64,000 bases of DNA, taken from contig OZ034967.1 in the NCBI GenBank assembly GCA_964030785.1, positions 55,056,265-55,120,264 of the forward strand. Direction: 5' to 3'. Origin of the DNA: Siderastrea siderea (lineage: Eukaryota; Cnidaria; Anthozoa; Scleractinia; Rhizangiidae). The first letter of the stretch is position 1. Every line of letters starts with the position of its first letter. Both the position numbers and the translations under genes were made by a program. This document shows positions 1 to 13,811 of this stretch, piece by piece. Under the pieces are notes generated by a model. That model did not search any database, was not told where the DNA came from, and worked only from the letters and a program-made list of their open reading frames with translations.

Positions 1-2808
1 AAAGCGCTAAAGAACACGAGCACGAAAAAATAGGCTGTCGCGTGGAAACGCGACATCCGTGTGGGAAACCAGAAAGAGGTCCCCACCCGCGCGCACTCTC
101 GCGTGTTCTCTTTCTTTTCGGTTGCTGAGCGGGAGGGGGGACTGCCCGTAGTCTCTCACTTCTTCGCTTTTAATGCCGGAATCTGCACACTCTCTTGGAA
201 ATCGACCATTGCATCGGAAATTGAGGGCAGTTTCTGGGAAAACTAACTGAAAGTCACAAGTAAACTTGGAGCCCCGTCTATCGGTTTTATTTAAAAACGG
301 AGAGTTTTCATACGGTTACTCCTCCGATCCTTACGCATACGAACGAACACAATTGAAAGAACTTCAAAAATCGAGATTTTAACTGTCCAAAAACCGACAT
401 TTTCATGCTGTCCAAGACGGGGATATATCGTTTACGTGTGGGTGGCAAAAACGGGGATTTATTTATACGGTTTGGCATTCATTCCACGAGTAAAAGATCG
501 AAAACGATGATATTACCATATTAAACAAGTCACTACAGTGCACCAGTGTTTTCGGTTGTGGTTCCTTTAGTTTTGCTAACGAGCAGTCCACGCGTGCATG
601 TTAACAAAAAGAGAAAAATAATTCATCGGTACCACGAGCTAGGTGTGGTCATTTCTCGCAGTGGCGCGGTAGATTGAGGATGCTTTACACGAGCAGACTG
701 CTCGTAGTAAGAAGCCGTGCAACCCACCCATTCCCCGGCAGGGAAGGCTTACAAAATCAGCAACACGTGCGGAAATAGCAATTATAATGATACATTTTTA
801 ATATATCGAGTTTGGTACAACAGGTATGATACAAGTATCTTGTATGTTAATTTTACTCTTCTATCTAACAAATTAAGTGTTTCAAAAACATGAACCTTAG
901 TTTAAATCGCGCTCTTGTCCACATATGCCATCCATTTGTTTTTGATATTTTCAGACGTGATATGTTTTGGGTTAAAAAATTAGCCGAGCGCCGCTCCTTT
1001 TCAGTCGGAAAAATAAAAACAAAATATTCATGTAAAAAGAGAATATTCTGGGCGAGGACTCCCGTTTGTAGCGGCAAATCGCACAGCGTGAAATGGCCGC
1101 TGTAACTGTGCTGTGAACATCGATCAAACACTTGCTCCGTTGAAGACGAGTTGAGGGAGTGATATCTAAATAAATATTATACAAACATATTTAGTCTTGG
1201 AGACTAGATAACTGTAAACATTTCCAAAGTTACGTAAATCGAATCATGGACAGAGATAGCAAATGTTTAATAGTTACGTTCCAGGCAGTTTTCTTGCTTC
1301 TTTTTTTGTAGTCTTGGACTCAAATACTGCACAAATTTCGCCACGATGAAAACAGCGGCAATTACAGAATCGCATTGTCAGGTGTCACAGAACTCTACCA
1401 AATTTGAGTTCATTCGAGCTCAGAAGTGCTGTAATATGTTCACATTCTGTTCACTATGTCAGCGCCGAGTCCTAAATCAGGCAAAACATAAAGTTTGTCA
1501 AGTTCAAGCGCATAGCACAGTCTTGTGATCATTTCTTCATCCACAGCGTCCATGTCTCGCCGACACGAGGAGGCCATTCTCTCGGCTTCGTTACGTTTCC
1601 AGCTTGAATCCACTTGTCTTCCAACTTGTGGAAGATAGTGCAGCGTAGCTCGTTGGCTGGAAGGAGCATAATTATGGCGGGGCTGTGAGGTGAGATGAGA
1701 AAACTGTGGCTGTGGGATCGGAGCAAAGACATCACCCATTGCTCTTGTGTTACCGTGAACCTCCATGCTTTCTTTCCGACTGATTTTACCACCGTGCGTT
1801 GTTCGACACCTGTTGAGCTCGTGTTGTTCAATGAATTTTCCACCAGAAAGCGCAAACTGAAAATTGTATCAGCTTTGAGACGGCAGTGAATTGTTCCCGA
1901 TAAAGTTGTTTCAGTCTTGCAGATGAATAGTAAAAAAACACCCCGATTGCTTGCAGATAAAATTTTCCGTGCGCTTTTCGAACCACTCTGTTCTCTTGAT
2001 GAGGACGGATGAAAACTCTTCTGGATCTTAAATATTCAGTTTGACCTTTTCCGTAATCCACAATTTACCTTGTTGATAAGCTTAAGTTGTTCGCTCTGTC
2101 ACTGATATATCATGTCTGTAGGCGGCAGTTTTTATACCCTCGAGTGTTTCGAAACTTTTTCTTTTGTCAGGCGTTAAGACTCATTGTTTCTGTTTACAGA
2201 AAATTGAAAGCAGGACAAGATGTTCGCTCTTTGTCATTTCTTCGTCGATTTATGCAAATCTAACAAATTGGACTCAGGTGGACTTGCAAAAGAACAAATA
2301 AAATCATCCATGAAAAACGCAAACAATAGAAGGTCTGTCAAATTATTGGTTTAACGCGCTCAGCAATATGTAAAACCAAACGACTCAAGAAGAGTGGAAA
2401 AAAGTAATTTACTGCTGACCGGGTGTTTCTGCAAATTATTCTATTTTCAACATCAAGGAAATGCGAGATTGCGAAACCAAGGGATCATATAAATAACAAT
2501 ATACAAGTTCTTTCGGAAACAAAGTTTTGCACCTGGGCTATTTCCCATAAAGAATGGGCCAACAAAAGATTTGATACGGCGGTAAAATCTGAATTTGTTT
2601 CGTCCAGGAGACAAGAAACGCTCAACGTAGCTTAACAAAGTTTTACGTTCATAAAATCATAGTTATTCCACTGATATTCCCTCTTTTCACAAAAGAAAAA
2701 CATACTTCAGTGTACAAGTTGCGAAACGCTAAATTTTCCGCTGTTTCCTAATTTATCATCGCCTTAATTTTGTCCTTATTTTCACTCCCGCTGGCAGTTT
2801 TTTTGACG
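1..2808. other. Intergenic stretch without a supported gene
   Basis: AT-rich DNA with only short scattered reading frames on both strands. I see no splice-bounded exon, RNA gene or terminal-repeat element. The only frame that looks slightly protein-like is the minus-strand one at 1440-1766, listed separately. Confidence 0.5.
1440..1766 (-). CDS. Unrecognised open frame, possibly not a gene
   Basis: A 108-codon minus-strand frame with mixed, non-repetitive composition: a polar N-terminal half rich in Q, H, S and R, then an acidic patch, then a leucine-rich end. I recognise no domain. An overlapping frame on the same strand (1529-1855) is open too, so chance openness is a real possibility. No neighbouring exon supports it. 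It could equally be noncoding. Confidence 0.12.
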   Translation of the reverse strand: MEVHGNTRAMGDVFAPIPQPQFSHLTSQPRHNYAPSSQRATLHYLPQVGRQVDSSWKRNEAERMASSCRRDMDAVDEEMITRLCYALELDKLYVLPDLGLGADIVNRM

Positions 2809-2817
2809 GCTGTGTCT

Positions 2818-2928
2818 TAGCCTGTTCCAGACTCCGAGATAGTGGGGAAAGCGTGAATTGAGAAAAAGAGCGCGTTCCCTTTCTAATTTTCATGCCGTCC
2901 CAACTATCTGAGAGCCTGGAACAGGCTA
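2818..2928. mobile_element. Short inverted-repeat element with 9-bp target duplication
   Basis: The two ends are inverted copies (TAGCCTGTTCCAG at the left, CTGGAACAGGCTA at the right) and further inner bases also pair. The 9-mer GCTGTGTCT stands directly outside each end (2809-2817 and 2929-2937). It has no coding capacity. A 9-bp duplication points to Mutator-like transposases; that class assignment is an inference. Confidence 0.8.
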
Positions 2929-3332
2929 GCTGTGTCTGTATTCATGTTGCGCAAATGTTGACCTTTGTGTCGCGAGTGTTGATCTTTACAAATATTTTAA
3001 TATTCAGAAACAGCGGAATTCAAAATCACCATTAAAATTTATGGTTTGTGGTTTTACTTTCTACAAGTGCGTGCTTTAAATTTAGTAAACAGAAGATCTG
3101 TTGTGACAATACATACACGATGCAAGAAAAATGCCAACTCTGCATGTTTCCACCTCATTTATTTAAACAACGGATGCCTCGTTATTCGAAATAAAATTTA
3201 ATTTGTAAAGAGTGTCTGCAAATGCACGGTTTTAAAAATAAAGCTATGGTTTCGAAACGAAGATTTTAAAAATGACGGGTCTGTACGTTCCAAAAAAGTA
3301 TTTCGTTTTTTATCCACGGAGCAGAGGTAGTT

Positions 3333-3730
3333 GGTTCGCCCTAAGAGCTGGCGGGGAAATAAATAGAGGATATTAGATGGCGGCGCGAAGATATGAATTT
3401 TATTTTCGAGTGGTAAAAACAATATTTTACGAACGAGGGCAGTGAGTGAGTAAAGCATTGTTTTTTACCACGAGAAAGAAAATTCACATCTTCAAGCCGC
3501 TGCGTAATTTTCTTTTTATTATATAGACAAGAGTGTTTTTGCACAAACAACAGTGTAAAAGCGAGAAACGACGTCATCGATATCCTCACTAGTGAGGATA
3601 TGGAAAATACGCCACTCGAGTCCCGGATGTAGTTTCGTCTGAACTTTACGAGTGGTCTATTTTCCACTAAAACACTCTTGTCTATATAATAAAAAACTGA
3701 ACTATTCGCCCGCCGGCACAAGGGGCGACC
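3333..3730. mobile_element. Foldback element with nested inverted repeats
   Basis: Three nested inverted pairs are visible: imperfect outer ends (GGTTCGCCC... against ...GGGGCGACC), an internal hairpin at 3387-3493, and a 27-bp pair at 3513-3539 and 3669-3695 containing ATTATATAGACAAGAGTG. It is noncoding. I found no clear target duplication, so the outer limits are approximate. Confidence 0.6.
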
Positions 3731-5864
3731 AAAAAATAACCTGTGACCAGGGTTAATTTTACCAGTGGTCTTATACTTTCTTATGCGTATCTCGCTGTCT
3801 GAATGTTATCCAAACGAAAAAAAAAATTTGAGTTTGATCGCGGGTTATACCACTCCCCCCCCCCCCAAAAAAATTAACTCATATAAAAACCAATAACGGA
3901 TGACACATTTTTAATATCTTTACTTACTTTATTCTAAGAACTTGGACAAGTTTCGGTTAAGTTTAGATGAGTGTAAAAGGGAAAGGGTCAAGCATTATTT
4001 GTGATGTTTTTCACCCCCCAAAAGAAAAACAAAACAGATGTATCCAAACATTTTAACAGGCGATTGCGCATTTTGGTTTTTTTGTGTCGCAGTTTGGTCA
4101 ATGTGCTGAATTTGATCAGAACTTTGAAAGACGCGCGTTCATTCGTACTCAATGTTTTCCTTTCTAGAATGATTTTGATATTATCGACAACAGTTTATTT
4201 TCTTCTCCTGCTTAAATGCAGAAAAAGGTTTTAATGAAATAAATCACCATTCTCCGCTTCTAAAAACTTTAAAAATCTTTCGTTGTTTTCCCTTGAAATG
4301 TTTGTCCGCAGATCTAAAATATATGTATCAGAGACGAGTTGATGAGGAAGACGCGAGCAACTCAGAAGAAAATCGACTAGTATGAAGCCAACGCCAACTA
4401 TATTTCCAAATACATCTTTGTGTTATTTACCCTGAATGATTTGCAATCAATCGCATTCAAGCTCTTTTTTCCGAACATAAATAAAACATATATAATTGGC
4501 AATGATGTAACCTACACTTATAGGATTATACGACAAACGCCGTGGATTGTCTAATGGCTAACAGCAATTTTCATATTTTTCAAATAAGGATTTGTTGAAC
4601 ATCAGATAGTAAAATAGCTCGCAGCTTTAGAGTTGTTTGCATTTTCATAAATTTCAAGCACCAACAATATTCGTAAAATTGTTGATTGTGAAATCTTAGT
4701 CTCGCAGTTACGGTGTGCGGGAGAAAAACTATACCAAAGTTCGACCTAATGCTATTGTCTCGAACCAAAACAATTGGTAAACAGTCTGCAAACAACTGCC
4801 CTTATAAATAGCACGTTTTTTTTTTCTTTCTTTGTACAAGACAGACCTGCGAATATATTCTTCGGCAATGGAACCACCTGTCATGAATCGAACACCTCGA
4901 CTCGTGTCTCTTTTAAGTACATCAGCAACAGTTTAACGAAGGACACATGTGTGGCACGCGTCACTAAACGATAGCGATTGCCTGTTCGCTGGCAGAACAA
5001 TCGATCCGAACAATTGATCATGAGGTGTCGCGGACGTGCGACCCGCACGTGCCTCATTCTAAGTGTACCATTCAACGCACAACAAAGCTTTTAAATGGTT
5101 AATTTCTCCGTTGAATCGGTTTTTCATCCTCTTACCTCGCGAAAACATAAGTATAGAAAATAAAGGACAATATTTGAGCAGTTGGTAGTTGGAACAATGG
5201 GGGCTGCTTTATTATGTTGAAAATAATCATCTCATTTGTAATAGAAATACAACGAGGAGGCATGCTTTGAGGCTAACCGCAAATTTGAAGGCCTTTTAAG
5301 AAACAGGGTGATGAAATTTCTCAGATATCCAGTCACTCTGAACAAAAGGACCAACTATACGCTGACTCGAATACCTGATATCGACCTTCCCTGAGCAGAA
5401 AAAGTGACTGTTCGTGGTTTAGCGTGGGCTACAAGCCGCCCGTATTTCCGCTCAGATAGTAGAGCAAAATGAACACGTGCGTGAGAAAATCGCCAGCCGC
5501 GTCCAAAAGCATAAAAAAGCTCGACTTTCCTCGAGCGGAGAGTGGGGCTGTTTATAGCAAAATATATCAAGGTCGAATGGAAATGTAGGATTCCGTGGAC
5601 GACGGAAAACTGGAGATAAATAGTCAGAGCAAGGACAGCAACCAACAACAAACGCAACCTACATAGGAAGTACAAATCGTCTCCGTCTCCTCTTGGAGAA
5701 AAGGACACGTGTTTTTTTTAACCATAATAACATGCGGGAGGAGGGGTGGGGGGGGGGGGGTTGCACTGTAGCAATAAGCCATTGCTACAGTGGAAACCCG
5801 TTTACCTACCACCACGCACCAACAGGTCACCGTACAGTGGGTTTCCACTGTAGCTTTAACTCCT
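3731..5864. other. Intergenic stretch without a supported gene
   Basis: AT-rich DNA with a C13 run at 3854-3866 and a G13 run at 5748-5760. A small inverted motif (CTGTAGCAA/TTGCTACAG) lies near 5765-5790. No exon or RNA gene is supported. Confidence 0.5.
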
Positions 5865-5884
5865 AAAATCTTTCCTCCTTTTCA

Positions 5885-6039
5885 GCTCAGAAAAACTGTT
5901 TCAGGACAGAAGACAGAACATGCTATTTCAGACAAAGATGGTACAGAAAAAGCAACCAAAAAAGGGGAAGGAATGAAGGAAGAAACCCTTGATAACCTTG
6001 ATGAGGGTGAACTCCCACTCCCACCAGAATGCTACCCCC

Positions 6040-6055
<16 letters not shown>
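5885..6055 (+). CDS. Possible isolated exon, unrecognised
   Basis: A polypyrimidine tract ending in CAG at about 5866-5884 precedes an open plus-strand frame. It encodes a strongly charged stretch (lysine/glutamate rich, containing GQKTEHAISDKDG and EETLDNLDEGE) and then runs into a poly-C tract read as prolines. The acceptor-like border and the non-repetitive charged composition suggest an exon, but no partner exon or donor is identified and the poly-C end is unreliable. It may be a remnant of a processed gene or chance. Confidence 0.18.
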
Positions 6056-6070
<15 letters not shown>

Positions 6071-6076
6071 ACACAC
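6035..6076. repeat. Poly-C tract followed by (CA)n
   Basis: About 22 consecutive C followed by about ten CA units. It is a simple repeat whose length is likely to be unreliable in an assembly. Confidence 0.95.
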
Positions 6077-7087
6077 TAGTATGGGACGCTGTTTTACAGG
6101 ATCACACCAACGTGATGAATTCAGGGTTGAAAACGGCTAGTACTTAAAAAATTTAGAGCACACGAGAGACCGGAACGTAAATGAAGAGATATCCTCTCTG
6201 TCCCTCTTTCGAGTGCACAGCTAAAATGTTTGCTCTCACTAGGTTAAACTGATTTGATTTCAGATACACAACTTCTGTTAGCAGCCTTAGTTACACGTAC
6301 CGACAAAAAGATGACATGACCAACATAACGAATCGATGCAAACTTTCTATTTACTTTCCATACAAAACATACTTTTAAGAAATTTCATTTTATATATACC
6401 ATCATATTTATCTGTTACTATTCACGACTGAAGTTTTCTTCAGTCATCACTGCCCTGTCTAGTCCAGTCTAGGCCTATCATATACTATACGGTCTATATG
6501 TTTATCTCAATTATGAGTACCTAATTTCCCAGATTCTCTTTCCCCCCTATTGTCAGTCTAAGCTTTTTCAAGTTTTTATGTTTTTTGTTTTGTTTTGCAT
6601 ATTAGTTGGCCACCGCCAATATGGCGACGTCTAGTTCTAGTATTAGCTGTTTTTTCTTTCGTGTCCTTGTTCTCTTCTCCCGACTTCCGATTTTCCCTCG
6701 GCCAAACAAATAATTGTTGCATACTGCCAGTTGCAGTCATGACATCAGGAATAGAGTGTAACGAAAGGTGCCAAAATAAAGTCGTAACGTTTTTCTCCAA
6801 CCATGTCACTATAATATTCTTGTCACAACATATTGAATAACTACAACTAATGAATAAATTTTGTGGTAGCCATGCGCGTCTTACGTAAAGCGCATGAGCA
6901 TTCCTCAGGTGGGCTTGTATCTTGAGTCATGCTAGTATCCTTTCTGCCCCGGGAATGGAGTTCGGATGGGGGATGTCGGCTGGGTCTAATGCCTCTAGGA
7001 CTTTTCCTTTTTATAAATGCATAGACAGTGTAGCAATGCTAAGCCGTAAACCTATGCATGGACAGTGTAGCAATGCCAGAAGTTCCT
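6077..7087. other. Intergenic stretch, nothing recognised
   Basis: No gene is supported. A 16-bp motif (GACAGTGTAGCAATGC) occurs twice within about 40 bp near 7024-7077, a short direct duplication. Confidence 0.5.
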
Positions 7088-7091
7088 TTAA

Positions 7092-7602
7092 AGTGCTACT
7101 ATGATCAAAAAATCACTTTTATTTTTTCTTCGGATTTCGAAACTATGTTTGTTAAACACTCCCCAAGCGAAATTATAAGCGTTAATTTTGAGAAGAAGAC
7201 CGTTAATTTAAACTGCAATTTTCCGGTTTAATGGTCCGCCATTATTACACCAGAAAGGATACAATGACGTCATACACTCAAGAGCTGTAAAATGTAGTGT
7301 GTGAACGCGGCTTACAAATTATGCAAAACACGAGTTTGAGAGTGTGAAAGCTCAAAACTCCCGTGCTGCATACTAAATAAGGCACTTTCACACACACTGC
7401 ATTCTACATCTCTTGAGTGTATGACGTCATTGTATCCTTTCTGGTGTAATAATGGCGGACCATTAAAACGGAAAATTGCAGTTTAAATTAACGGTCTTCT
7501 TCTCAAAATTAAGGCTTATAATTTCGCTTGGGGAGTGTTGAATAAACATAGTTTTGAAATCCGAAGAAAAAATAAAAGTGATTTTTTGATCATAGTAGCA
7601 CT
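7092..7602. mobile_element. Long foldback MITE flanked by TTAA
   Basis: The element is almost entirely two inverted arms of about 220 bp around a short spacer; both ends read AGTGCTACTATGATC in inverted orientation. TTAA lies directly outside each end (7088-7091 and 7603-7606), the target preference of piggyBac and Kolobok transposases. It is noncoding. The arms have a few substitutions, so it is not brand new. Confidence 0.85.
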
Positions 7603-7689
7603 TTAACCAAGTGAATTGCCCACAATATTTACATAGAACTAGAGTTAATGTGAATGTTGGTTACTCAAGACTCAAGTGAACTCTTCTGA

Positions 7690-7940
7690 TGTCCAACTGT
7701 ATTTAAAACAAAGCAGGGTCCCAAAGGGGGGTGGTTTCTTGGAGCCCGTGGCCCCAAAATTTTTGCCATGGAGCCTGAAGTGAAGCCTCCTTCTACTTAG
7801 AACCCACACAAATACCCTGATAAATATGCTAAATGGAGCCCTGGAGTGAAGCGTTGGAGGCTTAGAGCCCCTGCAGCCCTGCATTATTTGGCCCGGAACC
7901 CTGATGCCCCAAAACCCATTGGCACCCTGACAAAGAGCTC
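7690..7940. repeat. Dispersed GGAGCCC-rich repeat, copy 1
   Basis: A degenerate stretch built from recurring GGAGCCC / GGAACCC phrases. Related copies occur at about 24545-24775 and 57857-58045 in the same orientation. The open frames over it are composition artefacts. Confidence 0.6.
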
Positions 7941-8229
7941 ATATAAATTAAAGTCTCTGTGTAAAACGACAGTACTGATATATGAAAACGTCCAAAGTTC
8001 AAAGGTCCTTGTATTTTCATCAAGTCGAGCAGACAAGTGCGAATTTGAGTTCCTGTTAAGAGAACGATGAAATGCTCCTCACTGTAGGAACTACTGCCAA
8101 GAGTATATGACCTTTATCAGCAAATCACGATGGCTTGATAATTCTTGCTAGATTTGCGACACGTGCTTTTATCAATTATGACTGACCCTGAAGGAGGTTC
8201 CTATAGAAAACAAACATAATTATGCAATT

Positions 8230-8260
8230 AATGATGATGATGATGATGATGATGATGATT
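8230..8260. repeat. (GAT)n microsatellite
   Basis: About ten GAT units just past the OSTM1 stop codon, probably in its 3' UTR. Confidence 0.9.
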
Positions 8261-8291
8261 ATGGGTGTGTTGGATTTCAAGAATGTGTCTG

Positions 8292-8863
8292 TTATGTGCA
8301 ACTGTACAACATACCTGGTTTGTTGTCGTGACAATCACCCTGTAGTTTAACAGATGTGTAGAAAATAATGGGAAGAAAGCAGAAAAACACTGTGAGAGCA
8401 ACCACAGAGACCAGATCTGTGTGTATCTTGACACAATGGAAGTTTTTACTCCAGCGCTGCCGAGTATAATTCATCTGAAGTTAAAAGAAAAAATTAAAAG
8501 GAAATCATCATAAGGCACCAACATGCCACATTCTTTCATTCTGATGGTCAAAAGTTTTGATGGTCAAAAGCTTTTCTCTAGAGGTTTCAAGTCCTCAAGT
8601 GGAAGGGCTGCTTCGCATTTCTATAGACAAGAATGCCAGGGGAAATACCTTATACTCTTAACTAAAAAATAATATTTTAAATGCTTTTGCATGCACGTTT
8701 AAAACCAGATACACCGTACTTTCAGAAAGGTCTTATCCCTTTGACATTGGCATTGTACTCTGGTGCCTTTTATTTTCACAGGCTTTAGAAATATTCATGA
8801 AAATAATGAAATTGTGGCAAATTTTGTAGGTAAAGCTTTTGTGAAGTTTGATAAGCCAAATAC

Positions 8864-8912
<49 letters not shown>

Positions 8913-11900
8913 CACTTATATTGCACCTTTTAGCATATAATTATCAAAGGCACATTACAGCATGAGAACTAAGTAAAATAAATTTAGGTTATACTAAGCA
9001 TTAAAAGCCTTTCTGTCATTACTATATGTAATTTTCATTGCTCATGATGAATGCCAAATTCATTTCAGTCTCATTGTACGATGCAATTGTTTATTCTTCA
9101 TGTGCACATTCCTTTCTTTAATTAGATTATACATATCCTCATAGATAGATTGAAAGACAAACTTAAGATTTTTTTTATCAGCGAAATTGATTCTTCAAAA
9201 GTTCACACGTAACAGAAATGGTTGTCAACACAGTGTGCATAGAAGAATGCTAGTAATGATCATACTCAAAAGCCAGAGCAATGCACTTGCATTCATTGAA
9301 CAGCAGAAAACGTACCTTGATAAGTGACTTAAAGAGGTCAGAATGGACACAGTTGTAATAATGAAGTAGAAGAGTTAGGAAACCTGAGCTCATGTGCAAA
9401 ACTATGTACACAGCGTGAAAACCATTACTTGCAAATTGCCTGCTTAAACTGAAGCAGTTATTCATATTTTTTGCCTGTGTCCAATATGAGCCACCTGCAC
9501 ATAAAAAAAAGCCTCCAGCCAAATTTCCTTTCTGCAGATTACTTTCAGCTGGCTTATGTTCTCACCTTTTTTGTAACGTGCTAAAATAATGAAAATGTAA
9601 CGTATGCAAAAATTGAGGTAATTATGGTACAAAAATTAAATTATTTTTCAGTTCTTGGTTGGAAAGTTCGAATTATTATAATTAATGTCTTGATTATAGA
9701 ATCCAAGATTCAAAGAATCACTAAATTTTTCGAAGAGTGAAAATATCGAAGAACAAATTTATAATTGAAACATGCATGAAGCGCGTTGACTGTAACTGAT
9801 CCAATCATGTAATCCATATTTTTGTTTTCAATACAAAAGTGCTGTCAACAAGACAACCATTTGAAGTTGGTAAAAGTAGGGTAGGGTACATCACCAAACT
9901 AAATTTGAGTCATCAAATTTCTTTCTGTGGATATATTTTTGCAGCCTTCTGCAGACTTGTATAGTGTGACTACAATGTAAGAAAACCATGAACATAAGAA
10001 TTGATTTTGGAATGTTTGTTGCCGCGGCCAATCAGAAACGAGATACAACTGGGAAGAAAAACACACGCTACAAATTAAAATAATCAGCATTACCACTTGC
10101 AGTTCATTCATCTCATATCTGATAAGTTTTCTTTCCCAGCAAAAAAAAAACATCTCCTAAAAGAACTCTTGATTAGTGCTTATAGTTTTTTTTTTGTTCT
10201 ACTGTAATGATGTATGAAAATAATGAACACAAAACCCACAAAAAATGGCACTAGCTGGGTGATTACATCTCTTTGCTCCTTCTCTGCTTGTCTTAATTAA
10301 CAGAAATATTTCCTTGGATATCTTTTATGCAGTTCATGAAATCAAAGATGTTGCTCATGCTATGACGTGTTTATGAGAGGCATACTTACAGAAGCAGATA
10401 CATCAGCACAAACTTCTCTGGTATCAGACACAGTTATACTTTTGTAAGATTCTTCAAGCGCTTGGTAAAACTTCTTACAGTTAACACATAAGTTGCTGTG
10501 TAATGAAGAAGTATTGGTTTTGCTGTGGTTGGCTGGTACTGGAAAAATGTGAATCTGCAGAAACAAAACCCAACATCTACTGATGAGCACTCCATACTCT
10601 AAGGGTACTTACAAATTTTACTGCTTGTTTTTACAAATAGTCAAAAATCATTGAAGTTTCTTTTACACATATGTACAGTGTTTACACTCACAGGATTCGT
10701 GCTAACCTAATAATTTGTGGAAAGCAAATATTTGAATTTCCAGATAATGCAAACTACAGACCTAGAGGTGCTTCTGCAGATGCCCCCCCCCCCCCAAGGC
10801 TTTTCTTCATTTTTTTTTTCAAGATGATTTTTCATCACCACCTGCTGTTTTCAGTGGCTGTATGCATATCCCTCAGACACATTTAGACAAAGGTTTGGTA
10901 AGAAATGGTTGCCATGGTTAGAAGATATGATGTGGTCAAGCCATTTTTTGGAAAAAATATTGAGTGTTTTGCACCCTTTTTCAGTGAAAATGGCACAAAG
11001 TGACCACAAAAAGCAGCATAGTGTTTAACTAAGTCATATTTTACATGTCTAACATCACAACTTTCCAATTTCTGCTGTCCTTTGACAATTTCTAAGTTTG
11101 AGCCAAATCCAAGATGGACACCATTTTGGATGATGTCTCAAGTCCCCAGCAGCACCACTATTAACCTTATCTTGTAATAGTACATCACAGGCTATCTACC
11201 AAAGGTAAAATCTTTTCCAAACATTGTAACACAACAAAAGCCCAAGGAGGGTGGTCCATCAATGCCCCCTCCCCTTTGTACCATGGTGGGGGTTATCAAA
11301 ATAGTCCAAAGGGGTTAAGAAACGAGGTGATTGAATATAATATTATTACAGATAACTGTATGGTCAATTGTCTAGCTCTGACAACGTTTAAACTTTCTTT
11401 CCATCCAAGAACATTTGCCAATTGTTGTTCCAGTCCCTGAGTTTTCTTGATTCACCAACAGCAAACAGCAATCATCACCCCACAAAGGGGTCCACTGATT
11501 AACCTTTTACACTGGTCTATTCCAATTCAATAAATCTGATTAGCTCTCTCACCGTTAGCTACTTAGTGACGGCCAACTATCAGGAATGTAGCATCCTTGA
11601 TAAGTAAGAGAGTAAGTATGCAAACATTTCTGACAAAAAAAAAAGAAAGAAAGGGAGGAAGCGGCGCAACTTGTAGCAAGAGTCAAGAAATTCAATCATA
11701 TTTCTCCAGTTTTAAAAGACCTTCACTGGTTATCTGTGAGGAAGTGAATAACCTTTAAGATTCTTCTCATTTCTGACAATAAAAAAGGAAGGAAGGAAGA
11801 AGCGCGACTTGTAGCAAGGGTCAAGAAATTCAATCACATTTCTCCAGTTTTAAAAGACCTTCACTGGTTATCTGTGAGGAAGCGAATAACCTTTAAGATT

Positions 11901-13753
11901 CTTCTCATTACTTACAAGGTGCTTCATGGTCTGGCCCCCACATATCGATTTTTACAATTTTTTTCATGAACATTTTGTTTCTGCAATAAATGTTCCCCTT
12001 TTGCATGCCAAGGAAACAATTTTTCAACTACATGTAGATTCTACAGTCGTACAAACTACACTTTTTAAATTGAGCATATGCAAACAGTTCTGACAAAAAA
12101 AAAGAGAAAGAAAGGAAGGAAGCGGCGTGACTTGTAGCAAGGGTCAAGAAATTCGATCACATTTCTCCACTTTTAAAAGACCTTCACTGGTTATCTGTGA
12201 GGAAGTGAATAACCTTTAAGATTCTTCTCATTTCTGACAAAAAAAAAGGAAGGAAGGAAGCCGCGCGTCTTGTAGCAAGGGTCAAGAAATTCGATCACAT
12301 TTCTCCAGTTTTAAAAGACCTTCACTGGTTATCTGTGAGGAAGCGAATAACCTTTAAGATTCTTCTCATTACTTACAAGGTGCTTCATGGTCTGGCCCCC
12401 ACATATCGATTTTTACAATTTTTTTCATGAACATTTTGTTTCTGCAATAAATGTTCCCCTTTTGCATGCCAAGGAAACAATTTTTCAACTACATGTAGAT
12501 TCTACAGTCGTACAAACTACACTTTTTAAATTGAGCATATGCAAACAGTTCTGACAAAAAAAAAAAAAAGAAAGGAAGGAAGCGGCGTGACTTGTAGCAA
12601 GGGTCAAGAAATTCGATCACATTTCTCCACTTTTAAAAGACCTTCACTGGTTATCTGTGAGGAAGCGAATAACCTTTAAGTTTCTTCTCATTACTTACAA
12701 GGCGCTTCACGGTCTGGCCCCCACATATCTATCAGAACTGCCCACTGTCTATGAGCCATCCCACTGTTTACACTCTGAAATCTCTTTTAATCTACTCATA
12801 GCCACCAAATATAGAACAAAATTGTACGAAGAAAGAGACTTTGCAGTTGCAGCTCCTACATTATGGAATAAACTGCCTAGTGCGAGCAAGAACTCTGAAT
12901 CTGTAGCCGCTTTTAAAACGAGTTTGAAAACCTTCCTTTTCATTAATTGTTATGTTAGTTTCTAGCTTTGAATAATTATTGTAAATTAGTACAGATTAGC
13001 AAGTATTTTTCATTGTAATAAGTATTAGTATTAGTTAGATTCTTTTTATCTGCATAATTGTAAGACTACTGAGACTCTGTTTAAGGAAGTTCGCGCGAAA
13101 AACTTCTGCAATACAGATTTTTTTCATACTTTGGCTATAGTCAGATAATGAGTTACCTATGTCAGAAATGCAAAAAAATTGGGGGGTCACCAACTTCGTT
13201 TTCAAAATAAAGCACGTGGAAAACTACCCCAATTTTGACAAATCGTCCCTCGCAGCTCGACATGGCTTCAGTGCTTGTTAGTTGAAAAATATTAAAAATG
13301 ATTCGCTGTAGACCGACTTTCTTAGTCAAATTTTATTAAGTGGGACTGTCAAGTAAATAATGTGAGCTGGTGTCATCCTTTTAGTTAAACTCATCCTCTA
13401 AGATGGACTTTTGCGAACACCGTGCAGCTACAATAATAGCATAATTCGATGATGCGAGGGCAGAAAAGTTGAAAAAAATCAAACGTCCACGATACAGATT
13501 TTCTTTAATTTTTCTCAAAACGTAGATTATTGACAGAGAAAGTGAATTAACAAAAGAAAATATGGGGTCACCGAACATTTAAGAGAGTTAAACCCGTGCA
13601 TAGATACTAAAGTGCCCACTAGCACTATATATCTCCACATTTCTCCAACAGCGCGCGCACTCAATGCATGACGTGGCAGTGAATTGCGTGCGCAGTAAGA
13701 ATGCACAGAAACAATTAGCGCGAACGTCCTTAAGTGCTCCTAAAGCCGAAATA

Positions 13754-13811
<58 letters not shown>

